The notes beneath the pieces are model-generated. The model saw nothing but the letters and a program-made list of their open reading frames with translations. It searched no databases and was not told where the DNA came from. Position numbers and translations under genes: made by a program. Of a DNA stretch of 6,999 nt, positions 1-5,174 are shown piece after piece. Numbering within the stretch: position 1 is the first letter of the stretch; every line of letters starts with the position of its first letter. Source of the DNA: an uncultured Ruminococcus sp. (GTDB lineage Bacteria; Bacillota; Clostridia; Oscillospirales; Ruminococcaceae); the NCBI GenBank assembly GCA_900551505.1, contig URWK01000069.1, positions 1-6,999 on the forward strand, given 5' to 3'.

Positions 1-82
1 AAAAACTATCTCCCTCCTCTCGATTAAACAACTCTATTCTTCCAGCTTCAATTGTCCATATTCTCTAGCTTGCTATTCTGGC
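1..82. other. Left flank of doubtful linkage, no gene seen
   Basis: No convincing coding frame, RNA gene or repeat is visible in these 82 bases. The stretch has ordinary base composition and is cut off from the rest of the window by the G/C homopolymer block that follows. If that block is an artefactual join, this segment may come from elsewhere in the genome or from another genome, so it should not be read as the neighbourhood downstream of nfnB. Confidence 0.5.
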
Positions 83-140
83 GGGGGGGGGGGGGGGGGG
101 CCGGGCCCCCCCCCCCGCCCCCCCCGCCCCCCCCCCCCCC
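83..140. repeat. Poly-G / poly-C block, probable assembly artefact
   Basis: Eighteen G (83-100) are followed by CCGGG (101-105) and then by almost pure C to 140, broken only by G at 117 and 126. Nothing else in this AT-leaning window resembles it. A poly-G tail running rightwards from the left segment, meeting a poly-G tail running leftwards from the right segment (read as poly-C on the plus strand), is the pattern expected when no-signal G tails of two-colour sequencing reads are joined. It lies about 40 bp past the nfnB stop, where a terminator hairpin is expected, so a real GC-rich hairpin may be hidden or replaced here. I favour artefact. Confidence 0.75.
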
Positions 141-182
141 GAATAACTTTATTAAGTAAAAGTTCCCCGATGGAAATCTTTT

Positions 183-1571
183 TTATGCCTTTGATTTGAT
201 GTATTCGTCAATAGCCTTAGCTGCCGTCTTACCTGCTCCCATTGCGAGAATTACAGTTGCAGCACCTGTTACGGCATCTCCGCCTGCGTATACGCCTGTC
301 TTTGAAGTAAGTCCTTCTTCATTTGCAACGATACAGCCATGCTTGTTTGTTTCAAGTCCCGGTGTGGTTGACTTGATAAGCGGGTTCGGTGAAGTACCGA
401 TTGACATTACTACGCAGTCAACATCAAGTACAAATTCAGAGCCTTCCTTTACAATAGGTCTGCGTCTGCCTGATGCGTCAGGTTCGCCGAGTTCCATTTC
501 AACGCACTTCATACCCTTAACAAATTTGTGTTCATCGCCGATGATTTCAACAGGGTTTGTAAGGTTCTTGAAGATAATGCCTTCTTCCTTAGCGTGTTCG
601 ATTTCTTCGTTTCTTGCAGGCATTTCGGCTTCCGAACGTCTGTATACTATGTATACATTTTCCGCTCCAAGACGTTTTGCACATCTTGCGGCATCCATAG
701 CAACGTTACCGCCGCCGACTACTGCAACGCTCTTTGACTGCTTGATAGGTGTGTCAGAACCTTCCTTGTAAGCTTTCATAAGGTTCGTTCTGGTAAGGAA
801 TTCATTAGCTGAGTAAACGCCCTTGAGATTTTCGCCCGGAATATTCATAAATCTCGGAAGTCCTGCTCCTGAACCTATAAATACAGATTCGTAACCCATT
901 TCAAAAAGTTCATCTACTTCAAGAGCCTTACCGATTACTGTATTTGTGCTTACAGTTACGCCAAGAGCCTTGAGGTTGTCAATTTCTTTCTGAACGATTG
1001 ACTTAGGAAGTCTGAATTCCGGAATACCGTACACAAGTACTCCGCCTGCAAGGTGCAGAGCTTCAAATACAGTTACTTCATATCCCATCTTTGCAAGGTC
1101 GCCCGCACAAGTAAGACCGCTTGGACCTGCTCCGATTACCGCAACTTTATGACCGTTCGGTTCAGGCTTTGCAGGTGCTGTTGTGCAATGTGCATTGTGC
1201 CAGTCTGCAACAAATCTTTCAAGTCTGCCGATTGCAACTGGTTCACCTTTTTTGCCTCTTACACATCTGCTTTCGCACTGTGTTTCCTGTGGACAGACAC
1301 GACCGCAAACCGCAGGAAGTGAGCTTGACTTCGAGATGATTTCGTAAGCTCCTTCATAATCCTTTTCTTTTATTCTGGAAATAAACGCAGGAATATCAAT
1401 CGAAACCGGACAACCGCCCACACAAGGTTTGTTCTTGCAGTTAAGGCAACGCTGTGCTTCGTCAAGTGCCTGTTCTTCGCTGTATCCGAGTGCTACCTCT
1501 GAAAAGTTCTTATTTCTTACATTCGGGTCCTGTACAGGCATTTCATTTTTTTTCTGTGAAAGATTAGCCAT
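183..1571 (-). CDS. nfnB: NfnB, large subunit of electron-bifurcating ferredoxin-NADP+ transhydrogenase (GltD-like)
   Basis: This 462-residue protein is of the GltD-like flavoprotein family. Paired with NfnA it is predicted to form the cytoplasmic complex coupling 2 NADPH + NAD+ + 2 oxidised ferredoxin to 2 NADP+ + NADH + 2 reduced ferredoxin, reversibly. The N-terminus carries eight cysteines for two [4Fe-4S] clusters: C42, C45, C50, C54 and C89, C93, C99, C103. A FAD-binding GAGPSG lies at 147-152, a second dinucleotide fold GGGNVAMD at 286-293, and R311-R312 suit NADPH 2'-phosphate binding. The C-terminal AGGDAVTGAATV (429-440) is the usual second FAD contact. The length fits NfnB. The start is ATG with GGGAG nine bases upstream (plus strand 1581-1585). 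It overlaps the end of nfnA by 8 bp (ATGGCTAA), implying translational coupling. An alternative is GltD of glutamate synthase, but no large gltB-type subunit is present and the NfnA partner decides the call. Confidence 0.9.
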   Translation of the reverse strand: MANLSQKKNEMPVQDPNVRNKNFSEVALGYSEEQALDEAQRCLNCKNKPCVGGCPVSIDIPAFISRIKEKDYEGAYEIISKSSSLPAVCGRVCPQETQCESRCVRGKKGEPVAIGRLERFVADWHNAHCTTAPAKPEPNGHKVAVIGAGPSGLTCAGDLAKMGYEVTVFEALHLAGGVLVYGIPEFRLPKSIVQKEIDNLKALGVTVSTNTVIGKALEVDELFEMGYESVFIGSGAGLPRFMNIPGENLKGVYSANEFLTRTNLMKAYKEGSDTPIKQSKSVAVVGGGNVAMDAARCAKRLGAENVYIVYRRSEAEMPARNEEIEHAKEEGIIFKNLTNPVEIIGDEHKFVKGMKCVEMELGEPDASGRRRPIVKEGSEFVLDVDCVVMSIGTSPNPLIKSTTPGLETNKHGCIVANEEGLTSKTGVYAGGDAVTGAATVILAMGAGKTAAKAIDEYIKSKA

Positions 1572-2415
1572 TGTTTTCTTCTCCCTTCTTCAAAAGATTG
1601 CAGGTTTCTTCATGTTTACGGCGTTCAAAAGGTTTGTACATTGTCGAACGTTCCATAGCTTCGTCAAAGTCCACAAGATGACCGTCAAAGTCAGGGCCGT
1701 CTACACACGCAAACTTCGTTTCTCCGCCTACTGTAAGACGACAGCCTCCGCACATTCCGGTACCGTCAATCATTATCGGGTTCATTGAAACAATGGTTTT
1801 TATGTCAAATTCCTTTGTAAGCTTGCAGACAAACTTCATCATTATCAACGGACCTATGGCAATTACTTCGTCATATTTTTCTCCGCTTTCGATAAGTTCT
1901 CTGAGAGCATCTGTTACAAGACCTTTCTTGCCTGCCGTTCCGTCATCGGACATGATAACAAGCTTGTCGCTTGCGTTTCTGAATTCTTCTTCGAGAATCA
2001 CAAGGTCTTTATTTCTGAAGCCTACTATTGAATGTACTTCACAGCCGTTATTGTGAAGTTTCTTTGCGATAGGGTAAGCAATCGCACAACCTACGCCGCC
2101 GCCGACTACTGCGACCTTCTTCAGTCCTTCTGTTTCCGAAGGTGTTCCGAGAGGACCTACAAAGTCTTGAATACATTCGCCCTGTTTCTTTGCATTGAGT
2201 TTTTCGGTAGTTGCTCCGACAATCTGGAAAATGATAGTTACAGTTCCCTTCTCTCTGTCGAAATCCGCAACGGTAAGCGGTATTCTTTCTCCGTTTTCGT
2301 CAACTCTGAGAATAATAAATTGTCCCGGTTCTGCCTTTCTGGCTACAACAGGGGCTTCAATCTCCATAAGTGTTACGGTAGGATTGAGTTCTTTTTTGGT
2401 AACAATTTTATACAT
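1564..2415 (-). CDS. nfnA: NfnA, small FAD/[2Fe-2S] subunit of electron-bifurcating transhydrogenase (PyrK-like)
   Basis: This 283-residue member of the ferredoxin-NADP reductase/PyrK-like family is the predicted NAD(H)-binding partner of NfnB. A flavin-binding segment with RIPLTVAD lies at 44-51, and a nucleotide-binding VVGGGVGCA at 103-111. A C-terminal [2Fe-2S] segment has only three cysteines, C222, C225 and C237, preceded by D217. Three Cys plus an Asp is, as I recall, the ligand set of the Thermotoga NfnA structure, and it separates NfnA from true PyrK, which has four cysteines. Database labels often read 'sulfide/dihydroorotate dehydrogenase electron-transfer subunit'; without pyrD nearby and with nfnB overlapping, NfnA is preferred. 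The start is ATG with GGGGA about ten bases upstream (plus strand 2425-2429). It is the first gene of the leftward nfnA-nfnB operon, transcribed from the consensus promoter at 2477-2505. Confidence 0.9.
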   Translation of the reverse strand: MYKIVTKKELNPTVTLMEIEAPVVARKAEPGQFIILRVDENGERIPLTVADFDREKGTVTIIFQIVGATTEKLNAKKQGECIQDFVGPLGTPSETEGLKKVAVVGGGVGCAIAYPIAKKLHNNGCEVHSIVGFRNKDLVILEEEFRNASDKLVIMSDDGTAGKKGLVTDALRELIESGEKYDEVIAIGPLIMMKFVCKLTKEFDIKTIVSMNPIMIDGTGMCGGCRLTVGGETKFACVDGPDFDGHLVDFDEAMERSTMYKPFERRKHEETCNLLKKGEENNG

Positions 2416-2451
2416 TTAACTTTTTCCCCGTTTCTGCGTAATTTTTTTAAG

Positions 2452-2465
2452 TGACATACAAGTCA
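2452..2465. promoter_or_regulatory. Dyad TGAC-N6-GTCA in the nfn leader, possible operator
   Basis: A perfect inverted repeat, TGAC (2452-2455) and GTCA (2462-2465) separated by six bases, sits just downstream of where nfn transcription should begin (about 2470 on the minus strand). Position and symmetry fit a binding site for a dimeric repressor. The half-sites are only 4 bp, so chance occurrence in this sequence is quite possible, and no regulator family can be named. Confidence 0.25.
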
Positions 2466-2476
2466 ATTATACGCCT

Positions 2477-2505
2477 ATTATAATATTTTATCTTTTAATT
2501 GTCAA
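2477..2505 (-). promoter_or_regulatory. Consensus sigma-A promoter of nfnAB
   Basis: Read on the minus strand, the -35 hexamer is TTGACA (plus-strand TGTCAA at 2500-2505) and the -10 hexamer is TATAAT (plus-strand ATTATA at 2477-2482), separated by exactly 17 bp. Both hexamers and the spacer match the housekeeping consensus. Transcription would start near 2470, giving a leader of about 55 nt before nfnA. Such a perfect match predicts strong basal expression or repression by an operator. Confidence 0.85.
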
Positions 2506-2677
2506 TACACTGTCGCAAAATCTATATTTTTGTATATTGAAATGTCATATTTTTTGTGAAAATCATTGAAACTCTTGTCTTTCAGAGTGAAATATTTTCG
2601 GGCATTTAATCAAAACATACATTAATTTTAAACCCAAGTCATGCATTTTGTATATAACAACTATTCTTTATTTATAT

Positions 2678-2706
2678 TTCATGAATTTTGTCAATAATGA
2701 TATAAT
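2678..2706 (+). promoter_or_regulatory. Extended -10 promoter of the hyd operon
   Basis: A perfect -10 hexamer TATAAT (2701-2706) is preceded by TG at 2698-2699 with one base between, the extended -10 arrangement that lowers the need for a -35 box. The hexamer 17 bp upstream (TTCATG, 2678-2683) matches the -35 consensus at only three positions. Transcription would start near 2713, giving a leader of about 107 nt before the hydC ATG. An alternative -10 (TATACT, 2717-2722) has no -35 at good spacing. Confidence 0.65.
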
Positions 2707-2777
2707 ATTATGAGCATATACTTTAATATATATCCGTATCAATAACAGGAATGAATATCGGCGTAAAAAATAAAAAA

Positions 2778-2783
2778 AGGAGG
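2778..2783 (+). promoter_or_regulatory. Strong Shine-Dalgarno too far from the hydC ATG
   Basis: AGGAGG at 2778-2783, preceded by a run of A, is a near-ideal ribosome-binding site. It is 36 bases from the hydC ATG at 2820, too far for direct use, but ten bases from a TTG at 2794 in another frame. Within the hydC frame only GTG 2802 (18 bases away) and a non-standard ATT 2793 (nine bases away) are nearby. The site therefore best serves the small leader frame at 2794-2820. Confidence 0.7.
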
Positions 2784-2785
2784 AC

Positions 2786-2807
2786 ACGCACAATTGATTT
2801 TGTGCGT
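2786..2807 (+). promoter_or_regulatory. 8-bp hairpin between Shine-Dalgarno and hydC start
   Basis: ACGCACAA (2786-2793) pairs perfectly with TTGTGCGT (2800-2807) around a six-base loop TTGATT. In RNA the stem would start two bases after the Shine-Dalgarno and present the TTG candidate start codon in its loop. It is followed by ATTTTT, so a weak attenuator-like terminator is conceivable. As DNA, the same symmetry could be an operator in the early transcribed region. Folding would also shorten the effective distance from the Shine-Dalgarno to the hydC ATG to about 14 bases. Confidence 0.55.
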
Positions 2808-2820
2808 ATTTTTAAAGTAA
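2794..2820 (+). CDS. Candidate eight-codon leader peptide coupled to hydC
   Basis: From TTG at 2794 the frame reads M-I-L-C-V-F-L-K and stops at TAA (2818-2820). A strong Shine-Dalgarno lies ten bases upstream of the TTG. The stop overlaps the hydC ATG by one base in a TAATG arrangement, the classic geometry for termination-reinitiation. Since hydC's ATG has no convincing ribosome-binding site of its own, translation of this leader would explain how ribosomes reach hydC. The peptide resembles no leader I know and has no run of one amino acid to suggest classic attenuation. It is a prediction from spacing and overlap alone. Confidence 0.4.
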   Translation: MILCVFLK

Positions 2821-3290
2821 TGAACAATACCGATTTTAATTTTGAAATTGTTGATGAAATTCTTTCTCAACATGAACCGACTGCCATTATTGCTATTCTC
2901 CAGAGCGTGCAGGAACATTACAGATACCTGCCGAGAGAAGTTTTCCCGTACCTCGCCAAGAAGCTCGATACCAGCGAAGCCCGCATTTACAGCGTTGCGA
3001 CATTTTATGAAAACTTTTCGCTTGAACCGAAAGGCAAATACGTTCTCAAAGTCTGTGACGGAACAGCCTGCCATGTAAGAAAATCTGTTCCTATCCTCGA
3101 AAGACTGCGTGAAGAACTCGGACTTTCCGCCACAAAGGCTACCACCGATGACCTTATGTTTACCGTAGAAACCGTATCATGTCTTGGAGCGTGCGGACTT
3201 GCACCTGTTTTAACAGTTAATGACAAGGTTTATCCTGCTATGACACCCGACAAGGCAAGTGAACTTCTGAAAACACTCAGGGAGGCGTAA
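2820..3290 (+). CDS. hydC: HydC, NuoE-like [2Fe-2S] subunit of electron-bifurcating [FeFe] hydrogenase
   Basis: This 156-residue thioredoxin-fold [2Fe-2S] subunit is of the NuoE family. It is the smallest part of the HydABC complex and docks on HydB near the flavin. After an N-terminal helical domain, with the family-typical Y-R-Y-L-P (44-48) and S-V-A-T-F-Y (58-63), the cluster ligands are C79 and C84 (C-x4-C) and C121 and C125 (C-x3-C, in SCLGACGLAP). The ATG at 2820 places the N-terminus where I expect it for the family (FNFEIVDEIL). An upstream in-frame ATG at 2751 would add 23 lysine/arginine-rich residues encoded across the Shine-Dalgarno and hairpin, so it is rejected. GTG at 2802 remains possible. 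It is the first gene of hydC-hydB-hydA, only 2 bp from hydB. A respiratory NuoE is excluded by the hydrogenase two genes on. Confidence 0.92.
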   Translation: MNNTDFNFEIVDEILSQHEPTAIIAILQSVQEHYRYLPREVFPYLAKKLDTSEARIYSVATFYENFSLEPKGKYVLKVCDGTACHVRKSVPILERLREELGLSATKATTDDLMFTVETVSCLGACGLAPVLTVNDKVYPAMTPDKASELLKTLREA

Positions 3291-3292
3291 AA

Positions 3293-5170
3293 ATGATATT
3301 GAAAAACAGAGAAGAACTCGATATTACCAGAAAGAAATACGAAAATTCAATAAAGCTTCAGCAGAAAAAAATTCTTGTCTGTTGCGGTACGGGTTGTGTT
3401 GCGGGCGGTTCGCTCCACATATTTGACCGCCTTACCGAACTTATCAGGGAAAAAGGGCTTGTCTGTACCGTGGAACTTGCGGAAGACCCTCACAGCGACA
3501 GCATCGGCGTAAAGAAAAGCGGTTGTCACGGATTTTGCGAAATGGGGCCTCTTGTAAGAATTGAACCGCACGGCTGGCTTTACACCAAGGTTAAAATTGA
3601 CGATTGTGACGAAATTGTCGAAAAGTCAATAGTCAATGACGAATACGTTGACAGACTCGCCTACAAAAAAGACGGCGTAATTTACAGAGAACAGGAAGAA
3701 ATTCCGTTCTACAAGAAACAGACACGTCTTGTTCTCGAACACTGCGGACACATTGACGCTACTTCAATCAAAGAATATTTCGCTATCGGCGGTTACTCGG
3801 CTTTTGAAAAGGCTCTTTTCGATATGTCGGCAGATGATATAATTACAGAAATCGAAACTTCAAATCTCCGTGGACGTGGGGGCGGCGGATTTCCGGCAGG
3901 CAGAAAATGGGCTCAGGTTAAGAAGCAGAATGCCCCGAAAAAATATATTGTCTGTAACGGTGACGAAGGCGACCCAGGTGCATTCATGGACAGAAGTATC
4001 ATGGAAGGCGACCCGCACAGAATGCTTGAAGGTATGATGATTGCAGGTATTGCCACAGGTGCGGAAGACGGTTATATTTACGTTCGTGCCGAATACCCCA
4101 TGGCTGTAAACAGACTTAAAAACGCCATCGCCCAGGCGGAAGAATACGGACTTCTCGGCGAAAACATTCTCGGTACAGGCTTCAATTTCAGAATGCATAT
4201 AAACCGTGGTGCAGGTGCTTTCGTATGCGGTGAAGGTTCTGCACTTACCGCTTCCATCGAAGGCAAAAGAGGTATGCCGAGAGTTAAACCTCCGAGAACC
4301 GTTGAACACGGCCTTTTCGATATGCCGACAGTCCTTAATAACGTTGAAACTTTCGCAAACGTTTCTTCAATCATTCTCAAAGGTGCTGACTGGTACAAGT
4401 CCATAGGTCCTGAAAAATCTCCCGGAACAAAGGCTTTCGCACTTACCGGAAATATCTCAAACACCGGTCTTATCGAAGTGCCTATGGGAACTACCCTGCG
4501 TGAAGTAATCTTTGACATTGGCGGAGGCATGAAAGGCGGTTCGGACTTCAAGGCGGTTCAAATCGGAGGTCCATCAGGCGGTTGCCTTACTAAAGAACAC
4601 CTTGACTTACCGCTTGACTTCGACTCACTCAAGAAAGCCGGTGCTATGATTGGTTCGGGCGGTCTTGTTGTAATGGACGAACACACTTGTATGGTTGAAG
4701 TTGCAAGATTCTTCATGAACTTCACACAAAACGAGTCTTGTGGTAAATGTGTTCCCTGCCGTGAAGGAACTAAGCGTATGCTTGAAATCCTCGAAAGAAT
4801 TGTTGCAGGCAACGGACGTGACGGCGATATTGAATTACTGCTTGAACTTGCCGACACTATTTCCTCAACTGCTCTCTGCGGACTCGGCAAAACCGCTCCG
4901 TCACCTGTCATAAGCACTATAAAGCATTTCAGAAGCGAATACGAAGCCCACATTTATGACAAGAAATGCCCTGCCGGAAACTGCCGTAAGCTTATCACAT
5001 ACAGAATTGACCCCGAACTCTGCAAGGGCTGTTCAAAATGTGCAAGAAACTGCCCTGTCAATGCCATCTCAGGCGAAATCAGAAAGCCTTTTGTCATCGA
5101 CTCTGCTAAGTGCATAAAATGCGGTGCTTGTATTTCAAACTGTAACTTCAAGGCTATTAAGGAGGATTGA
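3293..5170 (+). CDS. hydB: HydB, NuoF-like flavin and NAD(H)-binding subunit of electron-bifurcating hydrogenase
   Basis: This 625-residue protein matches the usual HydB length. Domains in order: an N-terminal thioredoxin-like [2Fe-2S] domain (C30, C35, C78, C82); a NuoF core with the NADH/FMN glycine-rich loop GRGGGGFPAGRKW (194-206), CNGDEGDPGAF (221-231) and RGAGAFVCGEGSA (305-317); a [4Fe-4S] site with C483, C486, C489 and C529; and a C-terminal 2x[4Fe-4S] ferredoxin domain (C577, C580, C583, C587; C607, C610, C613, C617). It binds FMN, exchanges electrons with NAD(H), and passes electrons between ferredoxin and HydA. Having both the N- and C-terminal cluster domains fits bifurcating HydB; the simpler NADH-only hydrogenase beta subunits are reported to lack these. 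H553, C559 and C564 could form part of the zinc site reported near the C-terminal domain in such complexes. ATG start, with GGAGG seven bases upstream (3281-3285). Confidence 0.95.
   Translation: MILKNREELDITRKKYENSIKLQQKKILVCCGTGCVAGGSLHIFDRLTELIREKGLVCTVELAEDPHSDSIGVKKSGCHGFCEMGPLVRIEPHGWLYTKVKIDDCDEIVEKSIVNDEYVDRLAYKKDGVIYREQEEIPFYKKQTRLVLEHCGHIDATSIKEYFAIGGYSAFEKALFDMSADDIITEIETSNLRGRGGGGFPAGRKWAQVKKQNAPKKYIVCNGDEGDPGAFMDRSIMEGDPHRMLEGMMIAGIATGAEDGYIYVRAEYPMAVNRLKNAIAQAEEYGLLGENILGTGFNFRMHINRGAGAFVCGEGSALTASIEGKRGMPRVKPPRTVEHGLFDMPTVLNNVETFANVSSIILKGADWYKSIGPEKSPGTKAFALTGNISNTGLIEVPMGTTLREVIFDIGGGMKGGSDFKAVQIGGPSGGCLTKEHLDLPLDFDSLKKAGAMIGSGGLVVMDEHTCMVEVARFFMNFTQNESCGKCVPCREGTKRMLEILERIVAGNGRDGDIELLLELADTISSTALCGLGKTAPSPVISTIKHFRSEYEAHIYDKKCPAGNCRKLITYRIDPELCKGCSKCARNCPVNAISGEIRKPFVIDSAKCIKCGACISNCNFKAIKED
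5161..5165 (+). promoter_or_regulatory. Shine-Dalgarno fixing the GTG start of hydA
   Basis: GGAGG inside the last codons of hydB lies nine bases before GTG at 5175, which is in frame with hydA. The alternative ATG codons at 5190 and 5193 are 24 and 27 bases away and lack their own site, so GTG is the likely start. Confidence 0.8.
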
Positions 5171-5174
5171 ATCC

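Larger units (their letters stand above)
2416..2793. other. Divergent nfn/hyd intergenic control region
   Basis: This very AT-rich stretch lies between the two divergent operons. It holds the nfn promoter and a nearby dyad on the left, and the hyd extended -10 and Shine-Dalgarno on the right. Between about 2510 and 2670 I see no convincing gene, RNA or strong hairpin, only a weak ACTCT/AGAGT dyad at 2571-2588. The roughly 200 bp between the two core promoters leaves ample room for regulator binding. No known riboswitch fold is recognisable by eye, and the hyd leader is too short for most classes. Confidence 0.7.

Noticed and set aside
83..140. G-quadruplex or telomere-like element in the G/C block
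   Set aside because: The uninterrupted runs and head-to-head G/C arrangement look like a sequencing or assembly artefact; no biological element of this form is expected here.
1429..1788. Plus-strand reading frames opposite nfnA/nfnB
   Set aside because: They are cysteine/serine-rich shadow translations without family features; the minus-strand proteins account for the DNA completely.
183..2415. Annotation as glutamate synthase small subunit plus PyrK/sulfide dehydrogenase subunit
   Set aside because: The overlapping pair of these two families, the three-Cys-plus-Asp cluster segment and the absence of gltB or pyrD indicate NfnAB.
2571..2588. ACTCT/AGAGT inverted repeat as terminator or operator
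   Set aside because: The stem is only five base pairs, with no T-tract and no clear relation to either promoter.
2648..2660. TTGTATATAACAA as a Rex operator
   Set aside because: TTGT and ACAA are separated by five bases, whereas the Rex operator has ten; the overall match is poor.
2751..2819. Upstream in-frame ATG (2751) as the hydC start, giving 179 residues
   Set aside because: It would translate the Shine-Dalgarno and hairpin into a basic 23-residue extension not expected for NuoE/HydC proteins, and it has no good ribosome-binding site of its own.
2739..3074. Minus-strand reading frame antisense to hydC
   Set aside because: It lies mostly opposite hydC, has no recognisable domain and looks like a shadow of the codon pattern of the real gene.
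5124..5174. ATG at 5124 inside hydB as the hydA start
   Set aside because: It would overlap hydB by 47 bp and add 17 residues before the ferredoxin domain. GTG 5175, with GGAGG nine bases upstream, fits much better.
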